Shown piece after piece: positions 12,482 through 26,300 of a stretch of 64,000 bases of DNA (position 1 is the first letter of the stretch; every line of letters begins with the position of its first letter). The DNA comes from Acestrorhynchus altus (Eukaryota; Chordata; Actinopteri; Characiformes; Acestrorhynchidae), in assembly GCA_034509495.1 (NCBI GenBank), contig CM067524.1:15786092-15850091 (forward strand), written 5' to 3'. Position numbers and translations under genes: made by a program. Below the pieces are notes generated by a model. The model worked only from the letters and a program-made list of their open reading frames with translations, ran no database searches and was not told where the DNA came from.

Positions 12482-15400
12482 GAATAAAATAATTTTACAC
12501 ACTGACTTCCAGAGCAGACCTCTCCTGTAAAGTTGCCATTTTAGTTAGATTTTAGATACAAGTTTATTTGTAACAGCAAAAATATGCTTAGAATTAAAAG
12601 AAAAAATTAGAGTTAAGCAGAGTATAGCAAAATGACAAACCTTATATAAACCCTAAATATTACTGCTGCAGAATATTTGTGATATATTAAACATAATGAA
12701 TAATGAATAAAGATATAATGAATAATGAATAAAGAACAATAATAATAAACTTAAAGAATAATGTGACATGGCCTTGTAGAATTATGGCCAGAAATTTTTG
12801 GCTACCCAAAAAGATTGGATTTCAAAATGTTGACTAATGACTGAATTACATTAACACCTGATATCAGTGGACTGGTGTGCTGTTTAAGATGTTATAGGTT
12901 ACAAATTACAGGTTCAAGACAAGAGTGGGTGGAATGCCATAATTCATCAAAACACAGAAATGATCATTTGTCATTGTGGGTCTCTCAGCACACCAAAAAT
13001 CTGTATTGCACAGGCAAAGCTTTTAATAATGATTGAAAAATGACATAGTGCAGTCCTAATGTATCTCAGTCAGAGCATTATACCACTTGGCATGATGTAT
13101 AACTGAATATAATGTTTATCATAGGTGTGTTTCTACCTGGGATATCTGTTCATAGTTATAATCTCCTGAGTGCCATCACTCTGTACTCTGTGGATGTTGT
13201 ATGTCAGAGTCTGGTCATTGATTCTAGAGGCCAGGTTCCACAGACGAAGGTACCGCTCTCCCACACAGAAACCCAAACAGAACTTCAGGTCAGAACATAT
13301 ACCTATAGAGACACAACAAACAAAAATATATAGTAATATATAGTATATATAGTATATAGTACAATCCCAATTCCAATGAAGTAAAACATAAATAAAAACA
13401 GATTTTTAATTTGATGCCTTCAACACATTCCAAAAACATTGGGACAGGGACAACAAAAGACTTGGAAAGTTGAGGAATGCTTAAAAAACCCATAGAACAC
13501 AGCTTCCACAGGTGAACAGGTTAATTGGAACCAGGTGAATGTCATAATTTGGTATAAATGTAGCATAGGACTTCAACACCTACAATCCATAACATCATCA
13601 AACGATTCAGAGAGTCTGGAGGCCCAGGCCTTCCCTGGACCAGAGTTCATTTGAGATGGAAAAAGTGTTGTGTGGTCTGACAAGTTCACATTTCAAAGTG
13701 TTTTTGGAAATCATGGACATTGTTTCCTCAGGGCCACAGAGAAAAAGGACAGTGTGGATTGTTGTGCAAAGTTCAATAGCTAGCATCTCTGGTGGTATGG
13801 GGGGGGTGGGTTGGGGGTGAGGGTGTGGGTAACTTGCACATCTGTGGAGGCATCATTAATGCTGAAAGGTACATACAGGTTTTGGAGCAACATACACTGG
13901 CATCCAAGCAAAATCTTTTTCAGGGACATGCCTGCTTATTTCAGCAACACAAGGCCAAGCCACATTCTGTATGTGTTACAACAGCATGGCTTCATAGTAA
14001 AAGAGAGCGGGTACTAGACTGGCCTGCCTGCAGTCCAGACCTGTCTCCCATTGAAAATTTTTGGCGCATTATCAAGTGCAAAATAGGACAACAGAGACCC
14101 CGGACTCCTGAGCAACTGAAGTTGTACATCAAGCAAGAATAGGAAAGAATTCCACCTACAAAGCTTCTACAATTAGTGTCCTCATTTCCCAAATGCTTAT
14201 TGAGTGTTGTTTAAAGGAAAGGTGATGAAACAGGTAAACATGCCCCTGGCACAACTTCTTGTGGAATGTGCACTCCTCTGAGAAGAAAAGGAGCTAAACC
14301 AAATTTTCCTTCTAATTTGGAAGTGCCAATTAGCCAACCCCATTGGACTCTCCCCAATAACATACAACACTCTCAACACTAAGAGGGTGAAGACTAGCAC
14401 ATTTCCTCTGATACATCTGAGGCCAGCCATTGCATCATTGCTGTGCAGCCAATGTGCTCCAAGGAAAGTGCATGGTGATGCAATGGCTAACACATGCCTG
14501 TGCTGACCATCATTGCATTGGTTAATGTGGTGAGAGTGTGCCAATCTACCCAACCAGAGAGAATTTTGCTCTCTTTGACTTTGGCTGCTGATGACCTGGG
14601 AACCTCTGATCACAGTGCTAGTGCATTAGAGCAGTGAGCCACTTGGAGCCCATTGTTTAAAAAAAATGGAAAATGAAAATCATAAATCTTTAGTAGTGTG
14701 TAACAACTGTATTCAAATAGCTCAAGATTGGCAAGCTGTATTCTTCTCTGTATTCTTTTGGTCAAAATAAAAGAATATATCCATAGGAAATGAAATGTTT
14801 GATCAATCACAAAGCAGTTCAGAAATGTTACCAATTAAAAAGGGGACCAGTATCTAAAGTTTACTGAAATTGACTAGTAGATTTTGTTTCTTCTTAAATA
14901 TACTAGTATTTGAGTAGATACTAGGTATTATAAACATACCCAAGATATTTTGACAAATTGTGTACCTGATTATGTAACACTGATTATGTGCTACCAAATA
15001 TTAAAAAAAAAAGCAAAGCATCCCTTTTTGATGGGCAGTGTGATGCTATGTTCTTTAACAGACCTGCAGTCAGAAGGCCTGGAAACCGAACCATGTGTTT
15101 ATGATCCTCTGTCTCTAGATTCCAGGTGATTATCTCAGTGGTCAAAGTGCGATGGGATGGGCAAAAGGCCACAGCATGGGTCCCGGCCCTGTTGATGGTA
15201 ACCTGGGAAATGTAGTCCTGACTGCAGCCCAGAATGGAGCGTAGGTACTGGAAGGAAACAGTGCTGTAGAGCTCGATGTGTATTATATCATTGTCCTTCT
15301 TATATGGGCACCTTAGTGTAGAGGGGAGAGAAAGAAGTAGTTATGCAGCAATGAGTGAAAATGATCAACTAAAGAGTGTGTCATTCTTTAGTCACTTTAT

Positions 15401-17316
15401 AAATGAAATGCAGCACCAAACAGATGTTAGACTTTGATTTCAACCTGTATGCCTCCATGCCTAAGGGTACACAGAGGTGGCCCAACATACTAGAGCTTCT
15501 GTTCAATTGTACAGATTTTCCCAATAAACTTATCTTTTCAAATTGTAATCATCTACATATATCATCATTACATTCACACATATGAAGTTTTCATTCTAAC
15601 AACTTCTTGGTGCTTTATTTTTTTCAATTAGTGTTGATTTTTCTTAAATTCACAACATTAAACATTAATAAGGAGCTAAGAACAATAGCAGAAGCAGGTT
15701 ATGAATTGATAATTGCTATGGTTTTTCCAGTTTTTTGCTTCAACTGCCTCAATAAGCATTTGTTATAGAAATACAGTTTTACTCATTAGGTCTAACCACC
15801 AAAACCTATTTCTTTAGTGCAATTTGTGTGGCTATTCCTTTAGGTTGAGGTTTAAACTAGTGGCACATCATGCAACATGCATGGTAACAACAAGAACAGA
15901 TCACTGCATATCAACCCTTTAATGTATTATAAATGGCAGTATAAAGTGTCAAGTGTTCCATTACCTGCAAAAGAGCAGTAAATACTGAGAGCTCATCTCT
16001 ACAGCCTGTATGGAGGCGGCCTGTTGCTGTGCTTTCACAACAGCCAATACTGTCCCTGAACTAGCACTGAAAACAGCAGCTTCTCCCCCACTCCTGAGAA
16101 ACACAAACAGAACGATTTTTATTAAAAACCACACAAGTATAGTTAATGTTTGTGAAATCTATTATATAATCCAGCACTCTGCCTCTTTTACAGTAGCTCG
16201 CTGAGAAATCTGACAGATCGCATTCTAAACTCAAACAGTCTACTAATAAGCCTTACGGGGTACTTTCCATTCTCTCTGCCACTGCAGTGTTTGCATAACA
16301 CTTTCTTAAGTTTACTTGATCAAGCCATACACTGAACACAGTAATACAGTTTACAATGCAGTTTAATATAATACATAATGCAATAGTTGATTAATGCCAA
16401 TGACTCCTATAATGACAAACTCCCCAAAGCAAAAGAAAATAAGAATGACCTAAAATAAAAATGAAATAACCAAACACAAATGGACAAGAAAGAGATGAGT
16501 AAGCAGAGTTTAATTTTTTGGTTTGTGTAAGGAGCTGGAGAAAGAGCACCAGGCTGTGCAGTGAGTGAGTGGAGTTTGTTATTGTTATGCAGCAGCAAGC
16601 TGCTTAAGTTAATATGGCAAAAGGAAATCTAAGCATTCACCTTCATCTTCTATTCATTCATCTTCTAAATTCATTTATTAAGATTATAAAACCCTTGAGA
16701 TTGTAGGTCATAATGAAATAACAACATGGTTATAGTGAAAAGACTTTTTTTACAATAACACACTCCCTCGTGTTCTATTGGTTTACACTTACATTTACAT
16801 TTATGGCATTTAGCAGACGCCCTTATAAAAGTGCTCTTCTGTTCACTCAGATATCCTTAGCTTGTAGACGAGGCTAGAATTCAGAGATTCCTCACACTAC
16901 TGGTCAAACATTTTCTAAGTGGTTCTCTAAATCTTTTGACTGGTAGTGTATACTAATCTAAAGTGGGAGACTTGGTGTTAATATTACTGGGTAGTCTACT
17001 ACTTGATATAACTAGCCAATGACAAACACAGGCTCACATTACTTGCCAACCCAGTGATCTGGTTTACAAAGTGTGTGTTTGCACATGTTCATATGTAAGA
17101 GAGATACCTCCAGTCTAATTACATTAAGATAGAAGGATTAATCTATAATTTGATCACCCCTACTCATTCATCAGTCTGAACGAGAGTAGATCACCCTGTC
17201 AATCATTCAATGACATGAGATAAAGATAAATAACTGTTGGAAACAGAGTTGCTCTTTTTTCAGTGTCAGGTCTACAAGCAGGCCAAAGTGCCTGAGAAGG
17301 ATACCTGTTGGATGTG

Positions 17317-17367
<51 letters not shown>

Positions 17368-20300
17368 CAAGAAGATGAATCCTTTTTAATAATAGAGCAG
17401 GCTAGTGGCTATGGAAATCAGACCAGAAACTGCACCGGTGTCTTTCCACACATGGCTGCCGATTGGATATGTGATTACTTAAAAGCAAAATGCAATGTGA
17501 TGACTACTCCATTTCACACAGACACACGTTATTATTCCATGATTTAATAAACACATCTGGCTATAACTGTTAAACAATTAAATATGATTATTATAAATAT
17601 TTTAATACATGTTGTTGAGCTTTCTTAACCCTTTAAACCCACACTTCACATACCATCAACATCAAATACTTGTGTTCTCCTTCAAAAGAAAAACCAGGAT
17701 AACAAACAGAGCTGGAAAACTCTGACTATTTGACTAAAATTAAAATTCAAGAGTTTTGCTACAGTCTTGATTGATTATATGTGTAACCATAAAGTTTACA
17801 TAAATCCAGAGCGCTAACCAAAGCACTATTCAAACATTTACAGCATTTGGCAGACACTCTGTGAATTCGAGCTGTTATGCGAACCAGACCTTATGACAAT
17901 GGCTATTCCTGTGCCAGCATCTGCAGAAGATACAAGAATATGTGGGATCTGTATGGGGGTTTCCATCATGGTTCTGGAAACCAGCCAATTTAAGCAAAGC
18001 TCATGAATTTTTAACACGTGCGCTTCATAAAATGGAAAATCAGCATGTTTCATGTTTCAGGAAACATGAATATGAGTTGTGAATACGGTAAATGACATCT
18101 GAATATTTTTCACATATTATTTAGGTGTCAAGGTATATACTAAATTTTATGTATTCAGTGAATATTCTTAACATTAATTGTAACTGCATAAACTATTTCC
18201 ATTTAGTGTATAATTGCATGTAATAATTACATTGGTAATGAGACTGGAAATTATTCTGTTGTAAACTAATAGACACTAACCTGTATGCAAAGAGAACATG
18301 GTCTTTAGTGCAGTTGTGGGCGAGCAGAATGGAGTTGTCTTTGTGGATGGGCTCAGTGCCCAGACTTACTTTTACACAGCGCAGGAGTGAGCAGGATGCA
18401 GCTAAATCAAACACCTAACAGAGAGATACAAGAGGAGGATGAACACAGGGAATAAAACACAGAGAGATCACCAAGACAGACTTGGCAGATGTGAGAAATT
18501 CAAAACGTTAAAAAAAGCACAACTTGTCCACAAACTATTTAGCCATTTCACTAATACTGACAAACCACCCATCACACTATCACAAAAGAAAGCAGCAACT
18601 TGACTGTGTGTATATATCTGTCAGACCTAATACAAAGTACAGTGTTTAGTAACTACCTAAACACAAAAGCACTCACACCAAAGACATTTTTTTTCCATCT
18701 GTAGGAACAGAAACCCTTTTCTTTCACCCCAACTGTACTATTCTTACTTACAGTCATGAAAAAATTTGGACATACCATAAAAACCTTTGACCTTATTATA
18801 CATATTTAAACATTATATGATGTAGGGGCTAGAGGTGATAAAAACTGAAGAAACATCTTTTAAAAACCGCTTACAAAATGTAATGAATCGAAATGCAATT
18901 TTCTTGTGGAAAAAGGATATCCTATACCCTAACAGGTGGTATTTCCTATAATGTCAATTAGATGATTCCTATAACCATCTACCAGTCTGTCATTGACTGG
19001 AAGAGTTTCCTTTCAGCTATGTGATGTTGAAACATCAGTCAATCGTTTCATTCTTAGTATCAATCTATCAAGCCCCCTATAATATCATATAATAAAAAAT
19101 TCATAGTTGTTTTATAATTAAAAAAAGGTGTTCATGGGGTCCTAACTTTTAACTACTGGACATTACGGACAATGCCAGTCACCCTCTACACACCGGACCA
19201 CCACAACCGGACTGCAATTAACAGTTTAAAAGTGCAATAATAATGTGCAATTCCCCCTCCTACAGACTACTTTTTTTCATGCACTATTTATCTATATAAT
19301 ATCCATCCCAAGGGATCAATAAAGTTCTATCTAATGTAATCTAATCTAATCTAATCTTTTGACTGTAATGTAATGCAGTCAGATGACTGTTTGTAATGTT
19401 GGGGATAATACAGTCAGATGACATTACAACAACATTACAAAACACACACACCTTACAGGACAAAGGGCACTTAAATTTTTCCCCCAATACAAATACGGAA
19501 ATCATGAAAACTGCTGATGCTGATCCAAAATTTCAACTCTGAAATAACTGTTTTTTTTGGGGTTTTTTTTGAACGTCACTTAAAATAAGCATCTTAAAAC
19601 TACTCTAAAAAAGCCCAAACTACTCAAATACATGACACATGCAGTCCTGTTTATTCCTGCCTTCCTGTCTCCTCTTTGTTTTGTGATTTCCTCCATGTGC
19701 TTCTTTGAGTTTTCTTCCTGTCTCCGCCCATTCCAATTTGTGTCTCATTTGTTACCCAGCTCATTTGTTATCCACGTCCAGATGTGTCAAATGTTGTCTT
19801 ATTATTGACCCCTAGCTAATATGTGTTTTTGTCATTGCCTCTTTTTTTGTAATATAGTAATTACATGAGATAGTCACATGACATGACAATATCTTTATGG
19901 AAGGCCTTTGGCTTCTTAAATATGTAATTACTTGATGTGTACATACTATCAGAAGTTTAATATCTTGATGAAAGTGAAGTTTTCAAAAATTGCCAGACAA
20001 TTTTTTTTTACTTATTTTTGAATGTGAAGACTTCACTTGGATTTTAATAACAGAAGCTTCTAAAAAGATTTATAAATTTTATAAAAGTATGATTGTCCAC
20101 AATGAATTACTCTCAGATACGGTTAGAAAGAGTAAGTTCTGCAGTTTCTAACCGTATGTGATTTGTGCCGGTGTGTCAAGGAATTCCTGACTTACAAAGC
20201 TGAGAACACAAGGTGTGATTCTGCCCTCACAGTGAGGGCTGAGGGCTGAAAGGGCTACGACCCTCTGTTTCAGTCTGTCCTTGTCAGTCCTTTGTTGTGG

Positions 20301-23300
20301 TTTTGCAGTAGTTGTTGTTGTTGCTGTTTTGTGAGTACCTTGTGTTTGTCTGTTACCATGCGGTTCCTTTGTTCATTTTTCTAGGTTTATTGAGAGCATT
20401 TTTTGTTATTGTATTAGTTCTTTAGTACCATTTGTATTCCATATTTGTTTTCTTTATTAAATCCTAAACCCCTGTACATACATCCACCTCCCTTGTCTTC
20501 GTCTGCTCAGGGCGAACTCAATCATTACAGCAAATATGTGCTTTTCCCAATACCCATAATACCAATATGCCATCTCTTAAATTTAATGTTCAGTACTACA
20601 GTGTCATCATTATTATCAATTATAATCTTAAACTGCTATTATATCATGATATTTAACATTTTCACAATACAATTTGATACTTTTACATGTAAACAAAATG
20701 TATCAGTATCAGCAGTTCTTTAAGCACTGATAAGCACACACAAAATGTCAAATAAGTCATATTGTCAACCTCTGAGTCAAATCTATCAGTCCCCACAGTG
20801 TAAAAAAATCTGATTATGAGGTTTAATATGTCATTTTCCTGGACAGGGATTAAGTCCAGTCCTGGACTAAACAGCCTTCCGAATCCATCTCCCTCCCTCT
20901 GAATCGTCTTCAATCCCTCTCCAGAAAACCAACACTATATTCTAAAAAAAACCTATATTCTTAAAAGAAGGGCTCTTTAAGGGTTCTTTATTACAGGCAA
21001 TGGTTATGCAGAGAACAATGACAAGTCAATCAGTCTTTGTGTGCTTAAATAGTTCTTTTCCTGGTTAAAGGATTCTTCCAAAAGAAGTAATGTAATATTT
21101 TACATGGTGTCTTACTTTGACTATGTGGCTCCCATTATGAAAGGCCACAAGCAGCCGTCCATCACTTGTGGATGTAAGTACAGGAATATCCAGAGACTCG
21201 CTATCAGAATACAACACCTTCCCAGAATCCACCTCCCGGACCTGGAGCCAGTGACCCATCCTCAGCACCAACACGGTGTCCTTCAGACACAGCATGAGGG
21301 AGTCCGCAACCCAATCTGAGGAAAGGCCCTTTGACCTGGGTAAGGTTCTAGCCAATGCAAGAGTTTCATCCAGTCTCCAGATTTTAAGGGTTCCATCCCC
21401 AGAGCAGGATACAGCATGGTGCTGACCAAAGGCCAACGCTGTTACAGGACTCATGTGACCTATCAGGGAAAGGTAGTATGTAATATGAACAAGAAATGTT
21501 ATGCAACCTATATGTAGGTCAGTTTCTTCAAAATAATTATTTATGAAAAAATGTAGAAACAAATGTCATGCTATATTGGTACATTTAGATTTAAAACAGC
21601 AAACACTGTAAAACAATTCGGCCAAAATAAAATACAGCAACTTATTGCAGGGTGTTTTAGTTTATGGTTCTCCTAATGCACACTTTATAGCTCTGCATCT
21701 CACCTTGATCAACAATATATATTGAGTTATGCCTCAACAGTGTTAAGAAACATGCTCCAGTTGATTTTCAGTCTGTACGTGGGGGTCTTTCTACAAATTT
21801 GAACTGAAATATCCTCACACTTGATAAGCAGGCATTTAGAGCATTGTTCCGCCCTAGAGCTGTGAAATTAAACTACATCAAAAAAAGTTCTAAAACAATT
21901 CTTCCCTTATTTTTCAGACACAGTGCTGTATATAGTTTCACAGTTCTGCTTACTTATCAAGAAACAAGAGATCATATGTTAAATTCCCTCATGAAACTCC
22001 TGACTACAGTGTAGTTGACAGTTTTAACTTGATCAAGAATGAAATTATGCAAGCAAGTAAGCACCAAAAAGTGATACCTGCAAGCAGAGTGTGTAGGAGT
22101 CCTCCAGGGGGTAGAAGGCAGCTGTAGGAGGGCACCAGGACTGGCAGATAAGAGTGCTGACATTGTGCCAACAGGGTATGCAGATAGGAGTAGCGCCGAG
22201 GGTCACCTAAAGAGAAATGGTGGGATAGGAATGACAATCACAGAAACCCATATCACAAGAAACCAGAGGATAAAAAACTGGACTCAAGCAGTACTCAAGT
22301 CTTTTTGCAAGGTTTTCTGCATTGATTTCAATGACCTTAACCTGAAAAGACTGCTCATTTAGCTTACATCAACTTAAGTCATTGTTCACAGATCATTCCA
22401 TACATTTCATCATGTACTGCTTTTTGAATGAGGCATAAAATAAAGCAGCCAATCAGAACAAGCCATGTACTACATTGGTCATGCAAAAACATATTATGCC
22501 TGCTTTTGGTAATGAAACTAAACACAAAATGTTTATAAGTTTAACAACAATGTATAATGTACTCTGAAGGTATGTTACCAGGAGCAACAGGCTTGTCCTG
22601 GATGGTGATATGCAGTAGATGGCCCAGCAGCTGTGACGCCAGCTGGCAAGGGTCCTTTTGCAGCACTGGCCGTGAGAGACAGAGAGCCTGAACCAAAACA
22701 TTTTTGTCCACCAGTTCTCTGTAGGATAAACACACACAATTTTATGGCTTTGGCTGATGTTCATATCTAAAATCACCCCTAGTTTAATATTGCTCATAGG
22801 GCTGACCCTAGGCTCTCAGGAGGTCTGAGAGAGGTCAAAATAGTCTGGCCAGACAGTTTCAAGCTGTTAGTTAGGTTACTCAGAAAAACACTTTGTTCAA
22901 CTCTGGTGAACACAAAAGAATCCCAGGATGCACAGTATGTTAAATCCCACGTCTGTCAGCCAAGATCAGAAAGCTGTGGCTGCAATGGACACAAGCTCAC
23001 TAAAACATGGACTAAAAGCTGCAGAAGCTGCATAATGTCAGCATAGTCCAGAATGGAAAAACAATGTTTCAAGTATCTTTTGGAAACCAGGCCATGATGA
23101 AATCAAGCTCCATAAATGTGGGTTATACCCAGAAATAGTGTGGTCTTCATAACAGAGCTTGGTGAGTGTAATTATTAACTGTAAACATCACCAGTAAACA
23201 GATTCTACAACAGACAGCTCATGCTGGCTGTGATCATACTTATCTGGGATGACAGCAGCTTTCAGGTCCTCTTCTATGTGGCAGAGGGACAGACCCCAGA

Positions 23301-26300
23301 GCTTATGCAGCAGGAAGTCGTAGTTAAAGATACAGTGGCTTAGCAATGGTAGAATCTGTCCAGAGTGTATGAGGTGGTATGGTAGTCCATGAAGTTTCCG
23401 CAAATTAAACACATAACTCCTCCTGCCTCCATCCTCTCTGCTCCAGGCAAGTGGCTGGAAAACACTACTATCAGGTCCATCACCACTGTAATATTCTGCA
23501 AAGTCTGCATGGATGGCCCTTGTGGCATCTTCAGTCTTCAAGTACCGCTGTGCAGCAACCTTTCCAAATTCACTGTGGGTCCAGCGCAGGACCCATGTAC
23601 CATCACTTTGTACCTCAGTAATATGATACCCAATGTCACGCCTGAGCTGGGCCCAAAGCACGCAAGGCACACTGGCATATGCTGAGGTAGGGAGAGTCTG
23701 ATTGTGCAAATTTGCTATCTCCTGAGCGACACGTTCATCTCGCCCTAAAAGTTGCAGGAGCTCCTCCTCGGTCACTCCAGATCTCGAGAGAGAAATAACA
23801 GAGGCAGCACGTCGCACCAGTTGTTCTCCATGCTTGTGCTCCAGGTGGACTAGTATTGCCAGGAAGAGTGGCTGCAGCTGCTCAGGTAGGGTGATGCGCT
23901 CTGGAGGAGTGAAGGAGCTCCAGGAAGTGCTCTGGCTGTAGGCTGTGGTGAGGTAGAGAGGGTTAGGGCAGGACAGACAGTGATGCAGCAAGAGACTCCA
24001 CTGAGCTGCTTGAAGGCGTCGAGAGTCACAAATCAGCCTTGATCTCAACCCTGCTGTGATCTCCACACTGCTCAGAGGAGGCAGCGAGAGGACTGAGGCC
24101 TTTGCATAGGAATGAGAGAAAGGGCGGAAAGGAAGATATTGATTAAACTGAAATGATAAGATGGTTATAGTGCAGAAGAAAAATAACATGAGTGACATTG
24201 ATGTACATTTTTAAGGGAATGAACAATTTGTACCCATTAGTTGATCTGCCAAGAGAGTTTGATGTCCGAAGTGAGGTAGCACATTAGGCAACAAGTTATG
24301 GAAGCTTCTGTATGCAGCAGGACAATACTCACAAGAACTATGTACAGTATTACTGTATAGTCCATGTCATATTTAAATTATAAATCTAATGTGTTAATTG
24401 TAAAATCCCGTAATATTCCTCTACCACAGCAGTCTACATGATTCTTTCATGTTTCTTCCGAGGTTGTGAATCACTCAAAAGTCTAGATATGCATGTAAAA
24501 GAGCAAATTCTATTGTTTGACTATAGGGGGAGCTCTAGAGCAACAAGATAATTCTCATATAACACTCTTTAAAGGCCTAACTTGAATATTAAGGCTTTGT
24601 CACTGTATACAGCACTGTAAACAACCACATAAGCATTTCCATCAGCTGAGTTTCTATACAATAGGCATTTGATCACTGATTGATCCACTTCAAAACAAAT
24701 CTACACCCATGAATGCAAATGCTAATATATATAGAGAGATAAGCTTCCATAATGTGTTACCTACAGTGCACCTGGAGCTTTACTTTTTGCACATTATGTT
24801 ACAGCCTTATTTCATAATGGATTCAATTTTAACTTTATTTCCATTATAAAAAAGTGAGAAATGTTTGTTTGAAATGTATAAATATAAATAAATAAATAAA
24901 TATACCAAGGCTGGGCTCTGACAGGGCCACTCAAGGACATTTTCAGAGATGTCCTGAAGCCACTCTCTTGTTATGTGTGCTGTGAGCTTTGGGTTGCTGT
25001 TTGTTTTTGAAGATAAACCAGTGCCTAATTTCCTCCAGACATGATGCTCGGCATTCAGTCCAAAAAGAACAATCTTTTGTTTCTCATGGTCTGAGAGTAC
25101 TTTAGATGTCATTTGGCAATCTCCAGATAGGCTGTCATGTGCCTTTTACTAAGGAGCGGCTTTTGTCTGGCCGCCCTACCATACATGCCTGATTGGTGGA
25201 GTGCTGCAGAAATGGTTGTCCTTCTGTAAGATTCTTCTTTCTGCACAGAGCAATGTTAGAGCTCTGTCAGAGACCACAGGGTTTTTGGTCACCTCCCTGA
25301 CTAAAGTCCTCCTACGTCAATCACTCAGTTTGGCCGAGTGGCCAGCTCTAAGATTTATGAATGATGTAAGCCACTGTGCTAATTTGGACCTTCAATGAAG
25401 CAGAAATGTTCGAGGTCTACAGACAGTTCCATCATGGCTTGGTTTGTGTTTCCGACATGAACTACTACTATGTGACCTTATATAAACAGGTGCATGCCTT
25501 TCCAAATCATGTCCAATCAACTGAATTTACCACAGGTGTACTCCAATCGATCTGTAGAAACATCTGAAGGATGATCAGTGGAAACAAGAGCTCAAATTTG
25601 AGTGTCATGGCAAAGCCATTTATAATAAATGTTCAAATATTTCAAACAAACGTCCTCCTCTGGTCAAACTACTTATACATAGTTAGGGGATACTGGACCC
25701 CCACATCTGTTCTAATACTTTGGTGTACTGAAGTAATGTTAGTTCGCTGGTGGACATAATAGTAACAGCAACAACTAATTAGGGTCTGTGTAAATTTCTA
25801 CGTAGTTGGTGATGGCAGGTGGACAACTAGTCCAGGGGAGGGTGGGAATCTAGTCCGGGTCCAGTAGCCGGAAGGTGGGCAGCCAATATGAAGTGGTGGC
25901 AGGGGAGCTTGGGGTCCTTCTCAGATGGGACAGAGGAGCTCAAGGTTAGCATTTCATCAGCCCAGGCCAGTGGATCATCACTGACTTAGATAAAGTACAG
26001 AGATGTAATTAGTTTTGTGTTTAGATTTATAGAGAACAGAGAATGTAAACGTTACCAGAGTGCAAATGACTTCAGCAGATCTGACTATAACAGCCTAACT
26101 AAAAAGAGAGAACCAGAAGTTAACAAACATGGGAGCTCCCTGAAACATTGGTGTCCAACTGCTCCATCGTCACAAACTGGAGTGATCACTTGAACGAGTC
26201 AGATGGCAGCACCAGTATGCCAAGTTTACCATAAATCCCTATGTCCACGAACCCCTGGATCTGTAGCTAACTAACTAACTAAGCTAAGACATTAATTACC

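Noticed and set aside
13792..14142. A 116-codon plus-strand frame as a host gene
   Set aside because: It is the catalytic C-terminus of a broken Tc1 transposase (SPDLSPIENFW) inside an intron of the opposite-strand gene.
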